Position numbers and translations under genes: made by a program. DNA of 64,000 bases from Oscillospiraceae bacterium. GTDB lineage: Bacteria; Bacillota; Clostridia; Oscillospirales; Oscillospiraceae. Numbering within the stretch: the first letter of the stretch is position 1; the number at the start of each line of letters is the position of its first letter. The notes beneath the pieces were generated by a model, which was given only the letters and a program-made list of their open reading frames with translations, was not told where the DNA came from and did not search any database. The DNA is taken from the NCBI GenBank assembly GCA_015067925.1, contig SVLN01000002.1, positions 47,027-111,026 on the forward strand, in the 5' to 3' direction. Positions 59,077 to 64,000 of the stretch are shown one piece after another.

Positions 59077-59344
59077 GTGTTGTCTCCTTTTTGATTTCTG
59101 TCTGGTGCTTGAAAATGGGCGTTTCGTGAGTGTCATCGAATACGAGCGTAAACAACCCGCGCCCATCTTCATAGTCGATGGAGCAAAGAACCTCTTCCGT
59201 TCCGTCTGCCCGGACGAGCGTCACGTCCAGCGCGGCCCACTTTCTTGTGTCGCCCTGGAAGGCCCAGACATCGCCGTCGCAGGTTTCAACCTTGACGTAG
59301 GCGCCGTCTGGCAGGTCAAACGCTTTCGCTTTTTCTACCGTCAT
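59060..59344 (-). CDS. Hypothetical beta-rich protein
   Basis: 94 aa. Repeating strands (DGAYVKVETCDGDVWAFQGDTRKWAALDVTLVRADGTEEVL) suggest a small beta barrel. GGATA site. It overlaps the genes on both sides. Confidence 0.6.
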   Translation of the reverse strand: MTVEKAKAFDLPDGAYVKVETCDGDVWAFQGDTRKWAALDVTLVRADGTEEVLCSIDYEDGRGLFTLVFDDTHETPIFKHQTEIKKETTHEAEN

Positions 59345-59525
59345 TTTTGCTATCCTTCTTTCTTTTCCGTATCGGCTCGAAACACTCTTGTGTCAGAATG
59401 TTTGGCCTTCGTCCTGTATCTTCAAATAACTGGCAGGCCGGGTATGGGTTGTATCCTTGGCCAGGTCTTGTCATCACCTTATAGTAATGAGCACATTTTC
59501 TACATTTCATTTCGGTAATTTTCAA
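59316..59525 (-). CDS. Hypothetical Cys-containing protein
   Basis: 69 aa if started at the TTG 59525; the ATG at 59510 is an alternative and neither has a good site. MKCRKCAHYYKVMTRPGQGYNPYPACQLFEDTGRRPNILTQECF has four Cys in a zinc-binding-like spacing, and the tail is very basic. Confidence 0.55.
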   Translation of the reverse strand: MKITEMKCRKCAHYYKVMTRPGQGYNPYPACQLFEDTGRRPNILTQECFEPIRKRKKDSKNDGRKSESV

Positions 59526-59565
59526 TAATCACACCGGTAATCTTTGGGCATAAATTCAAAAAGGG

Positions 59566-60066
59566 TCAAGCGATGTATCCGAACAGAGCTTCTAAATCGT
59601 CCCGGCTCTTATCATGCCAGTTAGCCCTATAGCTCAGGAATTCGGCACTAGGGAGCACTTTATATCCACTTTCGCTTGTGTCGATCCGCTTTCCATTTAC
59701 GAAGAAATCGTACAGAAGAACGGAGTAACCATTGATTTCTCGGTTCAGCTTCAGCTCAAACAGATTTCCGCAGGATGTGCGATGCCAATAATTCATGCCG
59801 CTCCAGGAGCCATCCTTAACGGCCATGCCTCGGATAAAAGCTGCGGCGGGGATGATGTTCTGCATCACCCATTCAATTTCAGCCTTTCTGGCCTTCTTCA
59901 TCTGTTTCTCGTGCTCCTTGACGGTAATGACCCGAGCCATGCGGTAGGCATATTCTTTAGTCATCAGACTGGACTCCATATAAATGGCTTCCACCCGCTT
60001 GTATTCCTTATAGGATTCCTCATTATCGACTGCGCCCGTACCTGCAAGAAACTCACTGTATAGCAT
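59566..60066 (-). CDS. Hypothetical protein
   Basis: 166 aa from the ATG at 60066, after AAAGGAGA. A helical N-terminus with basic repeats (KEHEKQMKKARKAEIEWVM) and an alpha/beta C-terminus. It has its own promoter (60116-60143). No family recognised. Confidence 0.65.
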   Translation of the reverse strand: MLYSEFLAGTGAVDNEESYKEYKRVEAIYMESSLMTKEYAYRMARVITVKEHEKQMKKARKAEIEWVMQNIIPAAAFIRGMAVKDGSWSGMNYWHRTSCGNLFELKLNREINGYSVLLYDFFVNGKRIDTSESGYKVLPSAEFLSYRANWHDKSRDDLEALFGYIA

Positions 60067-60115
60067 CTATATTTCTCCTTTTTGGGGTGATTTCCTGTAG
60101 TTTTATCGTACTATT

Positions 60116-60143
60116 ACTATAACTGACCTACCGCAAAAGTCAA
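60116..60143 (-). promoter_or_regulatory. Promoter within the accessory array
   Basis: On the minus strand TTGACT, 16-nt spacer, TATAGT, 50 bp before the gene at 60066. Confidence 0.6.
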
Positions 60144-60216
60144 GTGTTAACGATGATTTTGCAGAATTATTTTTATAGGATAAACAGTTCGGTTTATTTC
60201 TAGCGCAAATCAAAGC

Positions 60217-60250
60217 AAAAAATCTCCCTCCGGTCGAACCAGAGGGAGAA
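60217..60250 (-). terminator. Intrinsic terminator of the HTH gene
   Basis: TCTCCCTC/GAGGGAGA, 8-bp stem with extended inner pairing, followed on the minus strand by TTTTTT. Confidence 0.8.
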
Positions 60251-60266
60251 TAGTTCTTCTGTTCAA

Positions 60267-60758
60267 TTACTGATGCTCGCGGAAAAGTTCAGTTCCGTAT
60301 TTTTCAATGAAAGCTGCGGCTTCGGCAGATGAAACCGGACTAATGCGATCTTTGACGCCTTCCCAGCTTGAGTATTCCGCGAAGAAGTATTTGCCTTCAT
60401 CATCGACGTAAAGCTCAAGGGCTTTGCCGTCGTTGTATTCGTTCACGCCATCAGCATAAAAGTTGTTGGCAAGAACTTTGGCGTTTGCGGTGTCGTACTT
60501 CACTTTATTAACCATGCAGCGGACGCGGCGGCCATAGGAAACCTTAGGAAATTCAATCACTTCGCCAGAATCGCGCTTAGAAAGAATTACATCTACGCCG
60601 ACTGCGTCCAACAATTCAAGAAGATCGTCGGCTCTGAGCGATTCCCGAGCCAGCTTTCCGTTGAGCTGCTGCGGAGACCAACTGATCGCTTTTGCGCCAT
60701 CTGCCTGGGTGATGCCAAGCGAACGAAACACCATAGTAAGTAGTTCTTTTGACTTCAT
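60267..60758 (-). CDS. HTH DNA-binding protein, predicted autoregulator
   Basis: 163 aa from the ATG at 60758 (60761 is an adjacent alternative), with GGAGG upstream. The N-terminal helix-turn-helix (SLGITQADGAKAISWSPQQLNGKLARESLRADDLLELLDAVGVDVIL) is like the small phage-type Xre/Cro domains that sense no known ligand. The C-terminal half is strand-rich and unrecognised. An inverted repeat overlaps its -10 (60777-60796), suggesting autorepression. It may control the neighbouring array. Confidence 0.75.
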   Translation of the reverse strand: MKSKELLTMVFRSLGITQADGAKAISWSPQQLNGKLARESLRADDLLELLDAVGVDVILSKRDSGEVIEFPKVSYGRRVRCMVNKVKYDTANAKVLANNFYADGVNEYNDGKALELYVDDEGKYFFAEYSSWEGVKDRISPVSSAEAAAFIEKYGTELFREHQ

Positions 60759-60776
60759 CATTCCACCTCCAAATGA

Positions 60777-60796
60777 TGTATTTTCTCCATAATACA
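60777..60796. promoter_or_regulatory. Inverted-repeat operator of the HTH gene
   Basis: TGTATT, 8 nt, AATACA, perfect 6-bp arms. It covers the -10 (TATTAT on the minus strand, 60789-60794). Confidence 0.6.
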
Positions 60797-60817
60797 CCAT
60801 TCCGCTGATGGAATCAA
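60789..60817 (-). promoter_or_regulatory. Sigma-A promoter of the HTH gene
   Basis: On the minus strand TTGATT, 17-nt spacer, TATTAT. Confidence 0.65.
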
Positions 60818-60843
60818 TATTTTGCGCGAAATCTCTCAACCGT

Positions 60844-61221
60844 TTATTTCTCCTCTTTTCTACCTGGAATCATCGGAATCGCACCTTTGTATACGCCTGC
60901 CATTTTAAGACGACGTAAAGCTGCAATCTGTCTATTCGTGACTTTCGGCGCAATGCAAAAGTCATCCCACACAGAAATGCTCCCGCTTATTTTCAGAAGC
61001 CATACAAGATAGTCTCCATAGTATTCTCTTGGACAAAGAGCATCCAGCTCCTTCCTCGTAAGACCATAGCACTCACAGGCGAGCGCTGCCGCCTTTTCCT
61101 GATGCGAAGGGACGGCATAAACGATCTCGCCGCTTGGGCGAATGAGCACTTCCAAATAATTTACGAAGTTCTTCTTGTGCAATTCAAGATCGAAGTCTGA
61201 GTGCAGTCCGTATTCTGCCAT
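60844..61221 (-). CDS. Hypothetical protein
   Basis: 125 aa. It starts 1 bp after the stop of the PemK-like gene, with AAGGTG inside that gene's end, so it is translationally coupled to it. FVNYLEVLIRPSGEIVYAVPSHQEKAAALACECYGLTRKEL gives an alpha/beta pattern. An antitoxin role for the adjacent PemK-like protein is conceivable by position only. Confidence 0.65.
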   Translation of the reverse strand: MAEYGLHSDFDLELHKKNFVNYLEVLIRPSGEIVYAVPSHQEKAAALACECYGLTRKELDALCPREYYGDYLVWLLKISGSISVWDDFCIAPKVTNRQIAALRRLKMAGVYKGAIPMIPGRKEEK

Positions 61222-61686
61222 TTAGTTCACCTTGAGAATTCGATTGAGGATGTCTTCATACGTCATCTTGTAGGTGTTTCTTTCAGCAACAATCGTGCTG
61301 ATGTCTACTGTATCGACGCTTGGCTTGTTCGATTGGCTTCTAAATCCATCCAGGCCCAAAGAAATCAAGAGCGCCTTGTCTACTTCTTCCATCTCATACG
61401 GTGTCGCCTGGGCAATCCAGTCCCCCAAACGGCTAGTGGCGACGCTCGTAACCTGTTCGCACAAAGCAGTGCTTACTCTTTTTGCGCTTGTAATTCTGAC
61501 GTGAGTCGGGAGCGGTGCTTTCGCCCTGCTAGTGAGAAACACAACTTCAACAACCTCACTATTCTGATTGTTCCGGTCATTCGAAACAACGATTGCAGGA
61601 CGATCGGCTCCCTGTTCACTGCCGCAAACAGGTCCTTCCTTGTGAATGTAAAAAATATCGCCTCGTTTAATGTGAAAAGAACTCAT
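61222..61686 (-). CDS. PemK/MazF-family protein with C-terminal extension
   Basis: 154 aa. The PemK barrel is clear: HIKRGDIFYI, GSEQGADRPAIVVSNDRNNQ, VEVVFLTSRAKAPLPTHVRI (with conserved Arg and Thr/Ser) and VATSRLGDW. About 40 extra residues follow (VDKALLISLGLDGF...MTYEDILNRILKVN), partly helical. MazF-type proteins are sequence-specific mRNA interferases. No MazE/AbrB-type antitoxin gene is directly upstream, so toxicity or partner is uncertain. GGAGA site upstream. Confidence 0.88.
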   Translation of the reverse strand: MSSFHIKRGDIFYIHKEGPVCGSEQGADRPAIVVSNDRNNQNSEVVEVVFLTSRAKAPLPTHVRITSAKRVSTALCEQVTSVATSRLGDWIAQATPYEMEEVDKALLISLGLDGFRSQSNKPSVDTVDISTIVAERNTYKMTYEDILNRILKVN

Positions 61687-61811
61687 ATATTTCTCCTTTT
61701 ATGGGGCGTTTGACGCCAACGTATAGGTTTTTTATCTTTCTGGTAAAAGTATTCCCAATTATCATAAAGTCGGTTGCTTGGGCCTGCCATTTGATTTCTG
61801 GTAGGCTTGGG

Positions 61812-62069
61812 CTATTTGAGCCCGAGACCTTCAAGTGGAATGAATCTACAATTGTCAGTTGCAAATTCAGCAACGTAGCGCATGGCGATGAGAGCAAGCT
61901 GCGCATCGCTCCTGAATTCTTCTGCATCCTGCTTTCCCATGCCATCGTTGTTCTGCTTCAGCAGCATATTCTCAACGAAGGTGAAAACGACCTCTAAGTT
62001 TTCTGCGGCTTCCAGCCACACATCTCTCGGAAGAGGCTGCCCAATCTGAATGTCTACGATTTCTGCCAT
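61812..62069 (-). CDS. Hypothetical protein
   Basis: 85 aa, MAEIVDIQIGQPLPRDVWLEAAENLEVVFTFVENMLL. A helical pattern with Asp-rich segment. AGGAG is 10-11 nt upstream. It overlaps the upstream gene by 16 bp. No family recognised. Confidence 0.6.
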   Translation of the reverse strand: MAEIVDIQIGQPLPRDVWLEAAENLEVVFTFVENMLLKQNNDGMGKQDAEEFRSDAQLALIAMRYVAEFATDNCRFIPLEGLGLK

Positions 62070-62347
62070 CCTTGAATCATCTCCTCTGTTGTTCTTCCGG
62101 CAGGAAGCCCACGCTTGCGACGGTCTTTCTGCCAGTTCTTATATACCTTCATATCGCGCTCGTCGATGCTGTACCCGCAGCCTCCAGTGCTCCGATCATA
62201 TATGAGTAGCGGTCTGGGATAGTCTTTCTTCCTTGCGCGGAGCACCTCGTAGTCGCCTTTTGGCTCTTCCAATGTCCATCCGCTTCGGATAAGGTACTCT
62301 TTCAGATCATCCAGCATCCCGTGCTTGACGGTGGTTCGGTTCTTCAT
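62054..62347 (-). CDS. Hypothetical basic protein
   Basis: 97 aa from the ATG at 62347 (MKNRTTVKHGMLDDLKEYLIRSGWTLEEPKGDYEVLRAR), overlapping the upstream stop by 4 bp. The basic C-terminus KNWQKDRRKRGLPAGRTTEEM suggests nucleic-acid contact. No family recognised. Confidence 0.6.
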   Translation of the reverse strand: MKNRTTVKHGMLDDLKEYLIRSGWTLEEPKGDYEVLRARKKDYPRPLLIYDRSTGGCGYSIDERDMKVYKNWQKDRRKRGLPAGRTTEEMIQGWQKS

Positions 62348-62670
62348 CCTGCACCATCCATTCTGGCGCCGCAGTCCTGGCAGTATCTCGGGAGCTTTTC
62401 GGGATCGTCGGTTCCGTCGTCGATGCAGTAGTTGCACTCAGAGCAATACCAAACATCGTACACGATCTCTCCGTCGGCGTATCCGTCGCCCTCTCCGATC
62501 CAATGTCCGGTTTTGACTTCCGCCACATTTGAGAGAGGGAAGTTTTTGACTCTTTCGACGCCTTTCAATATGCCGTTTGCCAGCTCGATCTGGCCGCAGG
62601 CCGCTTTTCTGTCGGCGTACTCTCTCATGTCTTTTATCAGAGCTTCACGCTCGACATACTCCTTGTTCAT
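62344..62670 (-). CDS. Zinc-ribbon hypothetical protein of the phage type
   Basis: 108 aa with GGAGG upstream. It starts MNKEYVEREALIKDMREYADRK and ends with a zinc ribbon (VWYCSECNYCIDD...YCQDCGARM). This layout is very common in Clostridia prophages, function unknown. Confidence 0.7.
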   Translation of the reverse strand: MNKEYVEREALIKDMREYADRKAACGQIELANGILKGVERVKNFPLSNVAEVKTGHWIGEGDGYADGEIVYDVWYCSECNYCIDDGTDDPEKLPRYCQDCGARMDGAG

Positions 62671-63494
62671 GTCATATCCTCCATGTAGGTTGCCGCTTCC
62701 CTCATCAAGCCACGGTCGGCATAGTAGCCATAGAGAAATTCTTTCTGCGCTTTGGTCAACGGCCTCACGCTGTTCGCAGTGACCTTAGCTACACCCTTTG
62801 CAGGGTTATGCAGGAGTACCCATCCACGATCCACAAGGATGTCGCCTTCCTCGCCGGTCCATACGCAGTGCGTATTACCTTCGTTGTCGATCCAGGTTTC
62901 GGTATCTTCCCCGATCCATCCAAGCTCGATTACTTTGTGATGTGCCCATCCCTGATGCTCGCCCCACTCAACCGGATAAAACTCGCCGTTCGGAGCAAGC
63001 CATCCATAGTTGTCGGTGTGACCTTCTCGCTCGATGGCATCCTGCTTCATATAGCTGTTGAGCATTGCGGACGCAACAGGATCTTCGTCCTCGTCTTCGC
63101 CAACGCCAGCATCCGAAAGCAGGTAGCCTCTGCCGCTGTCGATCAGATAGTTCGTCAGAGCGTAATACTTGTCCTCAATTTCCCGGCACTCTTTCTCCAA
63201 CTTCTTGACCTTTCGGTTCCATCTGCCGATGTAATCTCCGACGAGATCCTGGTTGTCATCGACCATTGCGTAGGTCTCATCTGCGGTGTTGCCAATGAAC
63301 TTCGCTCTACCGGATACGACCTTAAAAGCGAGTTCGGACAGCTCCTCCCTGCTCTTGTCGGTTCCGCACATACAGCTCAGCAGGAACTCCTCGACAACGC
63401 TCCACGGTTTCCCTTCGAGCCAGAGCCATTCACGAGCGGTTCTGGTTACGAACTCGCCGGTGATTGCAAACGATAAACTCCGTTCTTCAGACAC
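62667..63494 (-). CDS. Hypothetical acidic protein
   Basis: 275 aa from a GTG at 63494 (VSEERSLSFAITGEFVTRTAREW), chosen because AAGGAGGG lies 9 nt upstream; the frame to 63593 is unsupported. The central coiled-coil stretch (RWNRKVKKLEKECREIEDKYY) is followed by an acidic loop and an aromatic region with repeated GW units (NYGWLAPNGEFYPVEWGEHQGWAHHKVIELGWIGED). No family recognised. Confidence 0.7.
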   Translation of the reverse strand: MSEERSLSFAITGEFVTRTAREWLWLEGKPWSVVEEFLLSCMCGTDKSREELSELAFKVVSGRAKFIGNTADETYAMVDDNQDLVGDYIGRWNRKVKKLEKECREIEDKYYALTNYLIDSGRGYLLSDAGVGEDEDEDPVASAMLNSYMKQDAIEREGHTDNYGWLAPNGEFYPVEWGEHQGWAHHKVIELGWIGEDTETWIDNEGNTHCVWTGEEGDILVDRGWVLLHNPAKGVAKVTANSVRPLTKAQKEFLYGYYADRGLMREAATYMEDMT

Positions 63495-63762
63495 AGTCTT
63501 CCGCCCTCCTTGTAAACGCCCCGCAGGGCTCGTCATCGCAGGTTGCGAACCTGTCTTTGTGGTAGCACCAGCCATCGCCGTTGGCATACTCATCGGCGAA
63601 TGTCTCGCATCTTCCGCAGCGGATGAGCTCGGGGTGCTTCAGTGCATACAATGCGAAGCGGATCGCCTCATCCTGCTCATCGCTGAAGCTGGAGAGAAAA
63701 CCGAGGCTGTCAATCTCGAAGATCTCCTCGATCACCGCAATCGCTTTCTTCCTATCCATCAT
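63487..63762 (-). CDS. Hypothetical Cys-rich protein
   Basis: 91 aa from the ATG at 63762 (63759 is an alternative). Helical start (MDRKKAIAVIEEIFEIDSLGFLSSFSDEQDEAIRFALYAL), then CGRC...GWCYHKDRFATCDDEPCGAF with six Cys that probably bind zinc. It overlaps both neighbours. Confidence 0.65.
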   Translation of the reverse strand: MMDRKKAIAVIEEIFEIDSLGFLSSFSDEQDEAIRFALYALKHPELIRCGRCETFADEYANGDGWCYHKDRFATCDDEPCGAFTRRAEDCV

Positions 63763-64000
63763 TGGTGTCGCCTCTCTTTCTTGCATGGAAAGTGATGCCT
63801 CCGCCAAGGTGGTCGATCTTGAAGACCTCATACTTGAGCCAGGGCGGCGAGCCCTTATAGAGGCGAGCATCAAAACTGCCGTGTCTTCCGCCGGTCATTC
63901 GGCCGTTCTTCTGGTATTCGGGTTTCATATATCCGAAGCTCGGGCTCTTTTCGCCGATGGCCCATCCGTGCTCGTCTACCACCTTGTAGAGCGGGCACAT
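63752..64000 (-). CDS. Hypothetical protein at the window edge (start uncertain)
   Basis: 82 aa if the ATG at 64000 is the start; the gene may extend beyond the window. MCPLYKVVDEHGWAIGEKSPSFGYMKPEYQKNGRM...WLKYEVFKIDHL. Mixed alpha/beta, no family recognised. It continues the minus-strand array. Confidence 0.55.
   Translation of the reverse strand: MCPLYKVVDEHGWAIGEKSPSFGYMKPEYQKNGRMTGGRHGSFDARLYKGSPPWLKYEVFKIDHLGGGITFHARKRGDTNDG

Overview
The window looks like a chromosome segment of an endospore-forming, low-GC Gram-positive anaerobe of class Clostridia, most likely a gut Oscillospiraceae/Ruminococcaceae-type organism. This placement is inferred from gene content: spoIIIE, cwlD and cotJ sporulation genes, pyruvate phosphate dikinase, a CotJA-CotJB fusion, a TIGR04086-yajC-tgt cluster, consensus sigma-A promoters and strong GGAGG ribosome binding sites. 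No 16S rRNA gene or other marker is present, so the species cannot be named.

Positions 1-49.8 kb are core-like chromosome. In order they hold: tepA (5' end cut by the window), uppP and spoIIIE; a Crp/Fnr regulator divergent from leuCDB; two CNNM/CorC-type membrane proteins; an ECF transporter S component; an aspartate-type aminotransferase; serC; a two-gene operon resembling the alpha and beta subunits of C-glycoside deglycosidases; ogt; a DUF559 nuclease gene framed by inverted REP-like repeats; a small lipoprotein; ppdK; a DUF2812 protein and an Old Yellow Enzyme; tRNA-Val(CAC); a Xer-type recombinase; an AbrB-ABC transporter operon; radA and cwlD; cotJAB-cotJC; two M20 peptidases flanking a GPH-family symporter; dus-def-mutT; a two-component system with an associated exported protein; a TetM-like GTPase fused to a Rae1/YacP-type NYN nuclease; a zinc-ribbon/Ig-like membrane protein divergent from a pseudokinase/fibronectin-like membrane protein; pfkA; xerD; TIGR04086-yajC-tgt; and a DinJ/YafQ-type toxin-antitoxin pair.

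From about 49.85 kb to the window end the character changes. There are 27 small, tightly packed, often 4-bp-overlapping genes, all on the minus strand. Recognisable members are a dUTPase, a HAD-type phosphatase, an HExxH protein, a PemK/MazF-like protein and an HTH protein; the rest are small and many are cysteine-rich. This looks like the accessory or early region of a prophage or integrative element entering from the right. No integrase, capsid, terminase or conjugation gene is visible within the window.

The points most worth a second look are the GTPase-Rae1 fusion (37.7-40.3 kb), the REP-framed DUF559 gene (15.7-16.2 kb), the predicted C-deglycosidase operon with a palindromic operator (13.4-15.1 kb), the divergent pseudokinase/Ig-domain receptor pair (40.4-44.6 kb) and the minus-strand accessory array (49.85-64 kb).
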